Part shown: positions 1 through 8,758 of the stretch, piece after piece
Layout of the letters: every line of letters starts with the position of its first letter
How positions within the stretch are numbered: position 1 is the first letter of the stretch
Source of the DNA: Komagataeibacter xylinus NBRC 15237
GTDB lineage: Bacteria; Pseudomonadota; Alphaproteobacteria; Acetobacterales; Acetobacteraceae
Length of the DNA stretch: 60,077 nucleotides
NCBI RefSeq assembly: GCF_001571345.1
Contig: NZ_BCTP01000019.1
Location: forward strand, 1-60,077
Direction: 5' to 3'
Notes under the pieces: generated by a model
What the model saw: only the letters and a program-made list of their open reading frames with translations
Database searches by the model: none
What the model was told of the DNA's origin: nothing
Translations under genes and position numbers: made by a program

Positions 1-179
1 GAAGAACGGGCCTGTGGCGGCGGCGCGGCGCGGCTGTAGCGCCACTGCGGCGGGGACTGGGTCTCTCAACCTCGTGTTCCCCGCCTGCGTTGACCCCGCC
101 CGCCGCGCGGCGTAGGACCGAATTCAGACAAGGCGACGGAACAAACCGAAGCCATAACAGGGAAATTGACGAGACGACC

Positions 180-638
180 ATGCAGGATGTCCGTGATGCG
201 CTCTATGTAGGGCAGCGAAGCGACGGAACTCTGACCAGGCGGCCTATGTCCCCACACCTCCAGGTCTACCGCTTCCGTCTTTCCATGTTCCTTTCAATCG
301 CGAACCGCGCCGCCGGTGTCGCCGCCGCAGGCGGTTCGGCGCTTGGCCTGTGCTGGATCAGCGCGGCGGCAAAGGGACCCAAATCTTTCAAAAAGGTCCA
401 GAAAGTGACCGGCAACCCGCTTGGCCAGATGCTGATGGCAGGCTGGGCGCTGGCTCTGGTCTATCACTTCGTGGCGGGGCTGCGCCATCTGGCGTGGGAT
501 AGCGGGTACCGCTTCTCCAAAAAGGAAATCAACGAGGATGGTCCGGTTGCCGTGGGTGTCACGGTCGGCACCACGCTCGCACTCGTCGCCGGTATCGTTG
601 GCGTTGCGATCTGTCGCTCCCGCAAGAAGGCATCCTGA
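180..638 (+). CDS. sdhC: Succinate dehydrogenase cytochrome b556 subunit SdhC
   Basis: Membrane anchor of respiratory complex II, passing electrons from the SdhB iron-sulfur clusters to ubiquinone and helping bind heme b. The 152-residue product has the family signature RPMSPHLQVYRF followed by SIANRAAG at the first helix, a second hydrophobic segment with the heme-ligand region HFVAGLRHLAWD, and a third C-terminal helix. The frame is open upstream to a TTG at 90, but the ATG at 180 places the conserved RPMSPHL near residue 25, as usual in the family. It is the first gene of sdhCDAB; sdhD begins 2 bases after its stop. Identity is firm, the start slightly less so. Confidence 0.93.
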   Translation: MQDVRDALYVGQRSDGTLTRRPMSPHLQVYRFRLSMFLSIANRAAGVAAAGGSALGLCWISAAAKGPKSFKKVQKVTGNPLGQMLMAGWALALVYHFVAGLRHLAWDSGYRFSKKEINEDGPVAVGVTVGTTLALVAGIVGVAICRSRKKAS

Positions 639-640
639 CC

Positions 641-1072
641 ATGAGCAATCCAAAAAAGCCACATGTCACGGTCATGCGCTCGCAGCTTTCACGCGCGCGC
701 GGCCTGGGTTCGGGGCAGGCAGGTGTTGGCCACTGGTGGGCCGAGCGCGCATCGGCGGTAGCCCTCGTGCCGCTGTCGGGCTGGTTCGTGATCCAGGTGT
801 TCCGCCTAGCTGGCGCATCGCAGCCGGAAGTGGCGAAGTGGGGGGCACGCCCCTTCAACACCACCATGATGCTGTCGCTGGTGATCCTGACCTTCTATCA
901 CACCCAGCTTGGGCTGCAGGTCATCATTGATGACTACGTGCACGGCAAGGCGCACCTGCCTGCCGGCCTGCTGATGAAGGGGATCGTCTTCCTTCTGGGT
1001 CTGTTCGGCGCCGTTTCGGTACTGAAGCTGGCACTTGCCGGCAGCAGCCGGAGCACGATTGCCGCGGGCTGA
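641..1072 (+). CDS. sdhD: Succinate dehydrogenase hydrophobic anchor SdhD
   Basis: Second membrane subunit of complex II, forming with SdhC the quinone site and heme pocket in the inner membrane. The 143-residue protein has a basic N-terminus, the family motif GVGHWWAERASAVALVPL, three hydrophobic segments, and the helix-2 pattern FYHTQLGLQVIIDDYVH with the conserved His and the Asp-Tyr pair. It starts 2 bases after the sdhC stop, so the two are very likely translationally coupled. A 97-base gap separates it from sdhA. Confidence 0.93.
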   Translation: MSNPKKPHVTVMRSQLSRARGLGSGQAGVGHWWAERASAVALVPLSGWFVIQVFRLAGASQPEVAKWGARPFNTTMMLSLVILTFYHTQLGLQVIIDDYVHGKAHLPAGLLMKGIVFLLGLFGAVSVLKLALAGSSRSTIAAG

Positions 1073-1169
1073 GGCCCGCGCCATCGCCTGAGCAGAACAT
1101 GACATTCGCGGACCGGCGGGCCGCACTTCCGGCTGGCCGTCCGAACGAGCATCGGGACACGTCCAAGAA

Positions 1170-2981
1170 ATGAACGCGACCACTTCACCACTCACCGGCT
1201 CCTACAGGATCGTCGACCACGCATATGACGTGGTTGTCGTAGGCGCTGGTGGCTCCGGCCTCCGGGCCACGCTGGGCATGGGGGCCGCTGGCCTCAAGAC
1301 TGCCTGCGTGACCAAGGTTTTCCCCACACGCAGCCACACCGTTGCAGCCCAGGGCGGCATTGGTGCCTCGCTTGGCAACATGGCCGAGGATAACTGGCGC
1401 TGGCACATGTACGACACCGTAAAGGGGTCGGACTGGCTGGGCGACCAGGACGCCATCGAATACATGTGCCGCGAGGCCGTGCCCGCCGTGCAGGAACTCG
1501 AGCACATGGGCGTGCCGTTTTCACGCACGGAAGATGGCAAGATCTACCAGCGCCCCTTTGGTGGCCACATGCGCAACTATGGCGAGGCCCCCGTGCCCCG
1601 CGCCTGCGCCGCCGCCGACCGCACGGGCCATGCCATCCTGCACACGCTGTACCAGCAGTGCCTGAAGCATAACGTCGAATTCTTTGTCGAATACTTCGCC
1701 ATCGACCTGATCATGGATGAGGAAGGCGAATGCCGTGGCGTCATGGCCTGGTGCCTTGAAGATGGCACGCTGCACCGCTTCCGCGCGCAGAAGGTGGTGC
1801 TGGCCACCGGCGGCTATGGCCGCGCCTATCACTCGTGCACCTCGGCCCATACCTGCACGGGCGATGGCGGCGGCATGGCGATCCGCGCGGGTATTCCCAT
1901 GCAGGACATGGAGTTCGTGCAGTTCCACCCCACCGGCATCTTCCCTGCCGGCTGCCTGCTGACGGAAGGCTGCCGTGGCGAGGGTGGCTACCTCACCAAC
2001 TCCAAGGGCGAGCGCTTCATGGAGCGTTACGCGCCCACCGCCAAGGATCTCGCCTCGCGTGATGTCGTCTCGCGCGCCATGACCATCGAGATCAACGAGG
2101 GGCGTGGCTGCGGGCCGGAGAAGAACTACATCATGCTCCATCTCGAGCATCTTGGCCCCGAGATCCTGCATGAGCGCCTGCCCGGCATTTCCGAGACCGC
2201 GCGCATCTTCGCGGGCATCGACGTGACCAAGGAGCCGGTGCCGGTCCTGCCCACGGTGCATTACAACATGGGTGGCATCCCCACCAACTACCATGGCGAG
2301 GTCATCCGCCCCACGGCTGATGATGTCGATGCGGTGGTGCCCGGCCTGATGGCCGTGGGTGAAGCGGCCTGCGTGTCCGTGCATGGCGCCAACCGCCTTG
2401 GCACCAACTCGCTGCTCGACCTTGTGGTGTTTGGCCGCGCCGCCGCCCAGCGCGCCGCCGCCACCATCAAGAGCGAGGAAGTGATCCGCCCGCTGCCCGA
2501 GGGTGCGGGTGATGCCGCCATCGCACGCTTTGACAGGCTGCGCTACGCCAAGGGCCAGACCCATGTGGCCGACATGCGCTCCAAGCTGCAGCGCACCATG
2601 CAAAAGCACGCCGCCGTGTTCCGCAATACCGAGAGCCTGGCGCAGGGTGTGGAGAAGATCAAGGAAATCTGGTCGGAACTGCCCGACATCTCGATCAACG
2701 ACCGCTCGCTGATCTGGAACAGTGACCTGATGGAAGCGCTCGAGTTCGAGAACCTGCTCGCCAACGCCACCGTAACCATGGCAGGCGCCGATGCCCGCCA
2801 CGAAAGCCGCGGCGCGCAGGCGCATGACGATTACCCCGATCGTGATGACAAGAACTGGATGAAGCACACCGTCGCCCACATGACCGACGCGGGCGACGTC
2901 ACGCTGAGCTACCGCCCCGTGCACATGAAAACGCTGACCGACGATGTGCAGGTCTTCCCCCCCAAGAAGCGCGTCTACTGA
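1170..2981 (+). CDS. sdhA: Succinate dehydrogenase flavoprotein subunit SdhA
   Basis: Catalytic subunit that oxidises succinate to fumarate with covalently bound FAD, on the cytoplasmic face of the membrane. The 603-residue length is standard. Visible are the N-terminal dinucleotide-binding GAGGSGLRA, the flavinylation region [16 protein letters not shown], the active-site stretch [17 protein letters not shown] with [15 protein letters not shown], and the C-terminal signature [18 protein letters not shown]. It lies between sdhD and sdhB in the same orientation. No damage is visible. Confidence 0.97.
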   Translation: MNATTSPLTGSYRIVDHAYDVVVVGAGGSGLRATLGMGAAGLKTACVTKVFPTRSHTVAAQGGIGASLGNMAEDNWRWHMYDTVKGSDWLGDQDAIEYMCREAVPAVQELEHMGVPFSRTEDGKIYQRPFGGHMRNYGEAPVPRACAAADRTGHAILHTLYQQCLKHNVEFFVEYFAIDLIMDEEGECRGVMAWCLEDGTLHRFRAQKVVLATGGYGRAYHSCTSAHTCTGDGGGMAIRAGIPMQDMEFVQFHPTGIFPAGCLLTEGCRGEGGYLTNSKGERFMERYAPTAKDLASRDVVSRAMTIEINEGRGCGPEKNYIMLHLEHLGPEILHERLPGISETARIFAGIDVTKEPVPVLPTVHYNMGGIPTNYHGEVIRPTADDVDAVVPGLMAVGEAACVSVHGANRLGTNSLLDLVVFGRAAAQRAAATIKSEEVIRPLPEGAGDAAIARFDRLRYAKGQTHVADMRSKLQRTMQKHAAVFRNTESLAQGVEKIKEIWSELPDISINDRSLIWNSDLMEALEFENLLANATVTMAGADARHESRGAQAHDDYPDRDDKNWMKHTVAHMTDAGDVTLSYRPVHMKTLTDDVQVFPPKKRVY

Positions 2982-3007
2982 CGTAACGGCGGAAAAGGAA
3001 CGAGACG

Positions 3008-3790
3008 ATGGTCGAATTCAGACTGCCAAAGAACAGCACGGTGGGCAAAGGCCGCATTTTCACGGCCACTCCCGGTGCCTCCAATGTCAAGAACTTCCGG
3101 ATCTATCGCTGGAGCCCGGATGATGACAGCAACCCCGTGGTCGATACCTACGAGATCGACCTCGACAAGATCGGCCCGATGGTGCTCGACGCGCTGATCC
3201 ACATCAAGAACGATGTGGACTCCACGCTCACCTTCCGCCGCTCGTGCCGCGAGGGCATCTGCGGGTCGTGCGCGATGAACATCGCGGGCGAGAACACGCT
3301 GGCCTGCCTCAAGCCCATCCGCGACATCGAGGGCGATATCGCCATCTACCCGCTGCCGCACATGCCGGTGATCAAGGATCTGGTGCCCGACCTTGATGGC
3401 GCCTATGCCCAGCTCCGCTCGATCGACCCGTGGCTGAAATCCGACACCGCGCCGCCGCCCGATTCCGAGCGCCGCCAGAGCATTGAGGAACGTGCCGAGC
3501 TTGATGGCATGTGGGAGTGCATCCTGTGCTTCTGCTGCTCCACCTCGTGCCCGTCCTACTGGTGGAATGGCGATCGCTACCTCGGCCCGGCAACGCTGCT
3601 GGCGGCTTACCGCTGGATTGCCGACAGCCGCGACGAGCATGCGGGCGACCGGCTTGATGCGCTGGAAGATCCGCTCAAGCTCTATGCCTGCCGCACGATC
3701 ATGAACTGCACCCAGACCTGCCCCAAGGGCCTGAACCCTGCCAAGGCGATTAGCCGGATCAAGGAACTGCAGCTCGAACGCAAGGCGTAA
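3008..3790 (+). CDS. sdhB: Succinate dehydrogenase iron-sulfur subunit SdhB
   Basis: Electron-transfer subunit of complex II. The 260-residue protein carries all three cluster motifs: the [2Fe-2S] ligands in [21 protein letters not shown], then [12 protein letters not shown] and [17 protein letters not shown] for the [4Fe-4S] and [3Fe-4S] clusters. The start follows sdhA by 26 bases with a GGAAACGAGACG leader. It is the last gene of sdhCDAB; a rho-independent terminator lies 33 bases after its stop. A complete SDH together with aconitase indicates a working oxidative TCA branch here. Confidence 0.97.
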   Translation: MVEFRLPKNSTVGKGRIFTATPGASNVKNFRIYRWSPDDDSNPVVDTYEIDLDKIGPMVLDALIHIKNDVDSTLTFRRSCREGICGSCAMNIAGENTLACLKPIRDIEGDIAIYPLPHMPVIKDLVPDLDGAYAQLRSIDPWLKSDTAPPPDSERRQSIEERAELDGMWECILCFCCSTSCPSYWWNGDRYLGPATLLAAYRWIADSRDEHAGDRLDALEDPLKLYACRTIMNCTQTCPKGLNPAKAISRIKELQLERKA

Positions 3791-3823
3791 GCGGCCTCTG
3801 TTTCATTCGTGATTGACGCGGAA

Positions 3824-3855
3824 AGCGCTGGATGTGACAAATCCAGCGCTTTTTT
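3824..3855 (+). terminator. Rho-independent terminator of sdhCDAB
   Basis: A perfect 10-bp inverted repeat (3824-3833 with 3841-3850, arm AGCGCTGGAT) with a 7-base loop is followed directly by a T run to 3855. It lies 33 bases after the sdhB stop and before the next plus-strand gene, so it should separate the sdh transcript from the phosphatase gene. Confidence 0.9.
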
Positions 3856-3885
3856 CGTCTCCACCCGTTTGAAAGGACAAGGCCG

Positions 3886-4551
3886 GTGTTTGAGGGAAAC
3901 CTGTCTACCCCCGCTGGCCGGAGCCGTGCATGGATCGACAGCCTGTTTGTTGACCATGCCATCCTGCGCCAGACCTGGACCAACTTCCGCACGGTCATTC
4001 CCGGCCGGGTCTATCGCTGCAACCACCCCACGCCGTGGCGCCTGCGCCTGGCCACGCGCAGGCTGGGCCTGAAAACGCTGGTCAACCTGCGCGGGCACCG
4101 CCAATGCGGCTCCGATGCCCTCTCACGCGAGGCGGCGCATGGCCTTGGGCTGCGCCATATCGACATGGCGTTTGAAAGCCGCAACGCCCCCCACCGCGAC
4201 CGCATCGAACGCTTCGAGCGGATTTACCGCGACGATATCCGCTTTCCCATGCTCATGCACTGCAAGTCGGGTGCTGACCGCACCGGGCTTGCGGCCGGGC
4301 TGGTCATCCTGTTCGAGGGTGGCACGGCGCAGCAGGCGCTGCGCCAGCTTTCATGGAAGAACGGGCATTTCAATTCATCACGCACCGGCGTGCTCGACGC
4401 CTTCTTCCTGCGCTATCAGGCAGAAGCGGAAGGGCGCGTTCCCTTCATGGACTGGGTGCGCACGGAATATGATGAAGACCGCCTGCGCCATGACTTCCGC
4501 GCAGGCAAAATCGCCTCCTTCATGACCGACCAGGTGCTGCGGCGGGAATAG
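3886..4551 (+). CDS. Tyrosine-phosphatase-superfamily protein
   Basis: The 221-residue protein carries the cysteine phosphatase loop CKSGADR (C126 to R132, a CX5R motif) preceded by PMLMH and followed by TGLAAGLV, as in the dual-specificity/atypical tyrosine phosphatases found in many alphaproteobacteria. The N-terminal half has the companion pattern IPGRVYRCNHPTP and TLVNLRG. No signal peptide or membrane segment is seen, so it is probably cytoplasmic. The start is GTG at 3886 with GAAAGGACAAGG just upstream. It sits alone between the sdh terminator and a convergent regulator. The substrate cannot be told from sequence. Confidence 0.8.
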   Translation: MFEGNLSTPAGRSRAWIDSLFVDHAILRQTWTNFRTVIPGRVYRCNHPTPWRLRLATRRLGLKTLVNLRGHRQCGSDALSREAAHGLGLRHIDMAFESRNAPHRDRIERFERIYRDDIRFPMLMHCKSGADRTGLAAGLVILFEGGTAQQALRQLSWKNGHFNSSRTGVLDAFFLRYQAEAEGRVPFMDWVRTEYDEDRLRHDFRAGKIASFMTDQVLRRE

Positions 4552-4558
4552 GCGGCGC

Positions 4559-5035
4559 TTACGCGCTCATGGAGCGCACAAGGTCGAGCACGCGGCGGCG
4601 CGTGCCGCTATCCTCGATTCCGTAATAGGCGCGCACCAGGTCAATCGTCTCGCGGCGCGACAGCAGGGCGAGATCATCGACGGGCATCGCCGCCCTGCCC
4701 GCTTCCTTCACGCCAGCAATCGGGGCCACGCAGGCCGTGGACTCGGCCATGCCCGCGGCTGCATCCACCACATCCGTGTCCTGCTCCATGCCACGATCGG
4801 GCAGGCCATCAAAAAAGAAAGCCACCGGCACATCGAGCACGCAGGCAAGGTCGTACAGTCGCGATGCGCCAACACGGTTGCGACCGCGCTCGTATTTCTG
4901 CACCTGCTGGAATGTGAGGCCAAGGGCATTCCCCAACCGCTCCTGTGACATGCCAAGCAGGGTACGGCGCAGGCGGATACGGTTGCCAACATGCACATCC
5001 ACCGGATTGGACGCAGCAGACATTTTCCCGATCAC
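4559..5035 (-). CDS. XRE-family transcriptional regulator
   Basis: A 158-residue DNA-binding protein with an N-terminal Cro/CI-type helix-turn-helix (about residues 16-70: HVGNRIRLRRTLLGMSQERL, then FQQVQKYERGRNRVGASRLY), followed by a C-terminal extension without a recognisable ligand domain. This architecture is widespread in Rhodospirillales and Rhizobiales. The chosen start is GTG at 5035, 8 bases after a TAAGG; an ATG at 5023 is the alternative. Its target is unknown. The AT-rich upstream region carries a palindrome that could be its own operator. Confidence 0.8.
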   Translation of the reverse strand: MIGKMSAASNPVDVHVGNRIRLRRTLLGMSQERLGNALGLTFQQVQKYERGRNRVGASRLYDLACVLDVPVAFFFDGLPDRGMEQDTDVVDAAAGMAESTACVAPIAGVKEAGRAAMPVDDLALLSRRETIDLVRAYYGIEDSGTRRRVLDLVRSMSA

Positions 5036-5291
5036 AGTAATAGCCTTACCTTTCCTGTCTCACACGGCGCAAACCGCTGGAGCATGCAGATACCCACCAG
5101 AGGCTGGTCGGGCATTAATCTTTTTTAAAGCAAGCCCGACTACAATACATACGTTATTTTCTGCACTGTCTGCGCCCAAACAGGGCAGGCGTGCATAAAA
5201 CTTCCCCACCGCGACAGGCGGAGGAAAATTAGGAAAATATTCATGCATTTTGAATGCATAAATAAAAAACGGGTTTACTCTAAAAAGGTAT
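5036..5291. promoter_or_regulatory. AT-rich region upstream of the XRE regulator
   Basis: This 256-base stretch separates the end of lnt from the start of the minus-strand XRE gene and is clearly AT-richer than its surroundings. It holds a perfect 7-bp palindrome ATGCATT-TTG-AATGCAT at 5243-5259 and a wider TCGGGC...GCCCGA inverted repeat around 5106-5132. It must contain the XRE promoter. The operator role is inference; no gene was recognised here. Confidence 0.4.
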
Positions 5292-6833
5292 TCAGGAACC
5301 TTCTTTAAAACCTGACCGCCGCCACAACAATCCGGCAAGCCCCGTTACCCCAACCAGAAACAGGGGCACCAGGCGGCCATAATGGCCAAAAAACGTGCCG
5401 GGCAGCGCATCAGGCAAGGCATGGACCAGCACGCCCCGCCGGTCCCAGCCCAGCCGGGCCAGTTCGTGGCCGCGCCCATCAAAAATGGCTGAAATGCCGG
5501 TATTGGCGGCACGCGCCACCGGCAGGCCCTCCTCCACCGCGCGGATGCGCACGGCGGCAAGGTGCTGGCGCGGGCCGGCGCTGTTGCCATACCAGGCATC
5601 ATTGGTGCTGTTGAGCAGCCAGGTGGGGCGATCATGCGGGTCAACCACCTGACCGGAGAAAATCACCTCGTAGCAGATCAGCGGCCCCACCGGGGCAACA
5701 CCCGGCAGGTGCCAGGTCTGCACGCCGGGGCCGGGGGTCAACCCATCTCCCGGCACGACATGAAAAGGCAGGAACGCGGGCTGGTATTCACCAAACGGCA
5801 CCAGATGCGCCTTGTCATAGGGGGGGCCGGGCTGGCCACCGGGCAGCAGGGCCACCATGCTGTTGCGCCAGTGCCTGTCCGCCTCCAGCCAGCGCAGCGT
5901 GCCGATTACGCCCGCCGCCGCTCCCTGCCCTGCCTGCATGATCATGGGGCGCGCGATGTCATCTTCCAAAAGCAGGCCGGGAAAGGCCGATTCCGGCCAC
6001 GCAAACACCACCGGCCTGTCATCCGCCTCGCGCAGGCCCGCCTGCACGCCCGCATGCGTCAGCTCCAGATAGCGACGGAACACCGCCACATCGGAGTCGC
6101 GTGATATTTTCTCGGTTTCAGGCACGTTGCCCTGCACCAGCACCACCTCGGGGTTATGGCCATAGATGTCATGGATGCTGGCAACCCGCAGCGCGCCACA
6201 CGCCACCCATGCCGCCAGCACGCCCGCGCAGGCCAGCCGCCCCGTGCAGCCATAAAGCGGCGCAAGCGAGAGCAGGCAGGTCAGCAGTGTCAGCCCGTCC
6301 ACCCCGATCCATGCGGCGGGCTGGAGCATGATATCCCCCGCAAGGCCCGGAAATGCCCACACGCTGCCGGGCGGATTCCACGGGAAGCCACTGAACACGT
6401 AAACCCGCGCCATGTCCGTCAGCGTCCACAACGCCGCCAGCACCACCAGCCGCCCGGTGCCGCGCGGCACAAGGCGGCTCACCCCTGCCGAGAACGCGCT
6501 GAGCGGTGCCAGAATGACCGCGCAGCCCGGCGAGGCCAGTGGCACCAGCCACCAGAAATCATCCGCCCGGATCAGGATGGCGTACATGAGCCAGTACAGG
6601 CCCACGGTGTACAGCCCCATGGCGAACATGAAGCCCCGCCGCGCGGCCTCTTTCCAGCCCGCTGCATGATCAATGGCCAGCGCCAGCAGGCAGAAGGCCA
6701 CCGGCAGCACCATAACCGCATGCACGGGCGGAAAGCCCAGCGCGTACAGCCCGCCCGCCAGCACCATGACAAGGTCCGCGCGCCATCCATGCTGGCGCGA
6801 CAGCCTCATATACAGATCACGAAGGAACCTCAT
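5292..6833 (-). CDS. lnt: Apolipoprotein N-acyltransferase Lnt
   Basis: Transfers the third acyl chain from a phospholipid to the N-terminal cysteine of lipoproteins in the inner membrane. The 513-residue protein has a block of N-terminal hydrophobic helices (about residues 20-215) and a C-terminal nitrilase-type domain. The triad is visible: E281 in FAWPESAFPG, K341 in YDKAHLVPFGEY and C387 in GPLICYEV. It lies 36 bases downstream of olsB in the same direction, so fur, olsB and lnt may be one transcript. The start at 6833 has no strong ribosome-binding site; an ATG at 6809 is possible. Confidence 0.95.
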   Translation of the reverse strand: MRFLRDLYMRLSRQHGWRADLVMVLAGGLYALGFPPVHAVMVLPVAFCLLALAIDHAAGWKEAARRGFMFAMGLYTVGLYWLMYAILIRADDFWWLVPLASPGCAVILAPLSAFSAGVSRLVPRGTGRLVVLAALWTLTDMARVYVFSGFPWNPPGSVWAFPGLAGDIMLQPAAWIGVDGLTLLTCLLSLAPLYGCTGRLACAGVLAAWVACGALRVASIHDIYGHNPEVVLVQGNVPETEKISRDSDVAVFRRYLELTHAGVQAGLREADDRPVVFAWPESAFPGLLLEDDIARPMIMQAGQGAAAGVIGTLRWLEADRHWRNSMVALLPGGQPGPPYDKAHLVPFGEYQPAFLPFHVVPGDGLTPGPGVQTWHLPGVAPVGPLICYEVIFSGQVVDPHDRPTWLLNSTNDAWYGNSAGPRQHLAAVRIRAVEEGLPVARAANTGISAIFDGRGHELARLGWDRRGVLVHALPDALPGTFFGHYGRLVPLFLVGVTGLAGLLWRRSGFKEGS

Positions 6834-6869
6834 GCAGCGCCACGACCCGCGCCGTGGGGGAGGACGCGC

Positions 6870-7715
6870 CTAGTCCAGCGCGTCACGCAGGCGGCGCTCG
6901 TAATGGCGGTAATACTTGTCAGCGAGCAGCTCGCTCTTGACGAGCACGGCCACATCAATGGTGTTGAACTGTTCATCAATCACCGCGCCATCGCCCACAT
7001 AGCCCCCAAGCCGCAGATAGCCCTTGATCAGGGGCGGCAGGCGCGCGAGCGAGCGGCGATGGTCGAGGGTCTGCGGGTCGGAGCGCAGCATTTCCACCCG
7101 GCGCTCGGGCACGGCGCTGATGCGCAGCGCGGGCGGGGCAAGGTGGTTGTGATACAGGTAGGTCAGTTCATCGGACAGCGCATCGGGATTGGTGCCCGGC
7201 AGGCTCGCGCAGCCGAACAGCACGTCAATGCGGTGCAGGAAAATGTAGGAGGCAATGCCGCGCCACAGCAGTTGCATGGCCGCGCGACCGCGATAGTTCT
7301 GGTCCACGCACGACCGCCCCACCTCAAGCAGCCGACCGGGAAACTCGGTCAGGCGCGAGATGTCATATTCACCTGAAGTATAGAATTTGCCCAGCTTCTT
7401 CGCCGCATCGCCCTGCATGAGCCGATAGGTGCCCACAACGCCCTTCGCACCCGATGAGATGGCATGGTCGATCACCAGAAGGTGATCGGCATATTCATCG
7501 AATTCGTCCACGTCGCGCCTGAGCCGCGCGGTGCGGGAATCGGGGCGGGCGCCCATTTCCTCATAGAAGACACGGTAGCGCAGCGCCTGGGCGGCATCGC
7601 GCTCTTCATCCGTCGCGGCAATCCTGACGCCAAGATTCCCCCCACGCAATTCGGGAAAACCGTTGCGCTCGAGGTCCAGAGTGGAAAGGGACTGTATGGT
7701 TTTCTCGATACTCAA
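6870..7715 (-). CDS. olsB: Ornithine-acyl-ACP N-acyltransferase (OlsB-like)
   Basis: A GNAT-fold acyltransferase of the OlsB/hemolysin-like group, which joins a 3-hydroxyacyl chain from ACP to ornithine in the first step of ornithine-lipid synthesis. Supporting marks in the 281-residue protein are LGVRIAATDEERDAAQALRY, RVFYEEMGA, DEFDEYADHLLVID, GVVGTYRLM, LTEFPGRLLEVGRSCVD and a C-terminal GYLRLGGYVGDGAVID. Aminolipids of this type are typical of acetic acid bacteria. Its ATG overlaps the fur stop by 4 bases (ATGA), so the two are translationally coupled. The exact acceptor amine is inferred. Confidence 0.82.
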   Translation of the reverse strand: MSIEKTIQSLSTLDLERNGFPELRGGNLGVRIAATDEERDAAQALRYRVFYEEMGARPDSRTARLRRDVDEFDEYADHLLVIDHAISSGAKGVVGTYRLMQGDAAKKLGKFYTSGEYDISRLTEFPGRLLEVGRSCVDQNYRGRAAMQLLWRGIASYIFLHRIDVLFGCASLPGTNPDALSDELTYLYHNHLAPPALRISAVPERRVEMLRSDPQTLDHRRSLARLPPLIKGYLRLGGYVGDGAVIDEQFNTIDVAVLVKSELLADKYYRHYERRLRDALD

Positions 7716-8203
7716 GGCCGTGACCCGCCCTTCTGCTCCGTTTGCACCGTATGGTCCGTCTGTTCTTGTGCCACGTCGGGCAGCCTGCGCGCAAACAGTT
7801 CCAGCCGGTGGGACACCAGCTCGAATCCGAGGGACGCCGTAATCTCACGCAGCAGTTCGGCATGGGCGGCATGAGTAAACTCAACGACCTGACCGCTTTC
7901 CACGTCGATCAGGTGGTAGTGGTCACCTTCCTCCGTGGCTTCGTAGCGCGCGCGGCCACCGCCAAAGTCACGGCGTTCGAGAATGCCGTTTTCTTCCAGC
8001 AGGCGAACGGTGCGGTACACCGTGGCAACCGATATGCGCCCGTCAAGCGCCGAGGCACGGCGGTAGAGTTCCTCTACATCCGGGTGGTCATGGGCCTCGG
8101 ACAGCACGCGCGCGATGACACGGCGCTGGCCTGTCATCTTCAGGCCGCGCTCCATGCACATGCGCTCGATGCGCGTCTGTAGTCCATTACGATCTGTTGC
8201 CAT
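7712..8203 (-). CDS. fur: Fur-family metal-responsive repressor
   Basis: A 163-residue regulator with a winged-helix DNA-binding half (MTGQRRVIARVLSEAHDHPD, VATVYRTVRLLEENGIL) and a dimerisation/metal half with GDHYHLIDVESGQVVEF. The CXXC structural zinc site of E. coli Fur is absent, as is normal for alphaproteobacterial Fur/Mur/Irr proteins, so iron versus manganese specificity cannot be read from the sequence. It lies between mucR and olsB on the minus strand and overlaps olsB by 4 bases. A link between metal status and membrane lipid synthesis is suggested only by this coupling. Confidence 0.9.
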   Translation of the reverse strand: MATDRNGLQTRIERMCMERGLKMTGQRRVIARVLSEAHDHPDVEELYRRASALDGRISVATVYRTVRLLEENGILERRDFGGGRARYEATEEGDHYHLIDVESGQVVEFTHAAHAELLREITASLGFELVSHRLELFARRLPDVAQEQTDHTVQTEQKGGSRP

Positions 8204-8260
8204 GTCTATGGACGTAGCCGATCAGGCCGATACCTGTCCATATGACCACCCGGCACGGGG

Positions 8261-8665
8261 TCAGTCCTCGCGTTTCGTGCCGAGCCCGATCTTGCGGGCC
8301 AGGGTGGAGCGGTGGCTGGCGTAGCTCGGCGCCACCATGGGGTAGTCATGGGGCAGGCCCCAGCGCTCGCGATATTCATCGGGCGTCATGTTATAGGCGG
8401 TCTTGAGGTGCCGCTTGAGCATCTTGAGCTTCTTCCCGTCCTCGAGGCAGACGATATAGTCGGGGAAGACGGACTTCTTGAGCGGTACCGCGGGCACCGG
8501 CTTCTCGGGCACGGGCTCTGCACGCCCGAGGGAGGCAACAGCCTCATAGACCTGGTGAATCAGATCGGGGAGGGTCTCCGCGTCGATTTCATTGCGCGAG
8601 ACATATGCCGAAACGATTTCGGCAGCGAGTTCGCGCACTTCAACTTCTGCCGCTGCATCAGCCAT
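8261..8665 (-). CDS. mucR: Ros/MucR-family transcriptional regulator
   Basis: The 134-residue protein matches the MucR/Ros family of alphaproteobacterial zinc-finger regulators: an N-terminal oligomerisation region (LAAEIVSAYVSRN), the start of the C-terminal DNA-binding domain at YIVCLEDGKKLKMLKRHL, then TPDEYRERWGLPHDYPMVAP and YASHRSTLARKIGLG. The usual second finger cysteine is replaced, as in many MucR proteins. The ATG at 8665 has AGGAT 9 bases upstream. It lies 57 bases before fur on the same strand and is divergent from a TusA-like gene. MucR proteins bind AT-rich targets, and the upstream region is AT-rich. Confidence 0.92.
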   Translation of the reverse strand: MADAAAEVEVRELAAEIVSAYVSRNEIDAETLPDLIHQVYEAVASLGRAEPVPEKPVPAVPLKKSVFPDYIVCLEDGKKLKMLKRHLKTAYNMTPDEYRERWGLPHDYPMVAPSYASHRSTLARKIGLGTKRED

Positions 8666-8758
8666 TAATCTGATCCTGTCACTCTGGAATAATGATGCAT
8701 CCTATATAAATAATTCCAGAAGGATCGCAACCGGTCACAACAGAGGTTTCATGGTAAT
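8666..8758. promoter_or_regulatory. Divergent promoter region mucR / TusA-like gene
   Basis: This 93-base spacer is AT-rich in a GC-rich neighbourhood and holds an inverted repeat CTGGAAT (8684-8690) and ATTCCAG (8713-8719) flanking TATATAAATA. It must carry the mucR promoter and the start of the plus-strand transcript. AT-rich, partly palindromic DNA is the type of target MucR proteins bind, so autoregulation is plausible but not shown. Confidence 0.4.

Noticed and set aside
90-118. TTGACC...TAGGAC as the sdh promoter
   Set aside because: Spacing is 17 bases but the -10 matches only half of the consensus and the site lies in very GC-rich DNA; not strong enough to annotate.
1521-2924. A 467-codon minus-strand frame over sdhA
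   Set aside because: Antisense shadow of sdhA.
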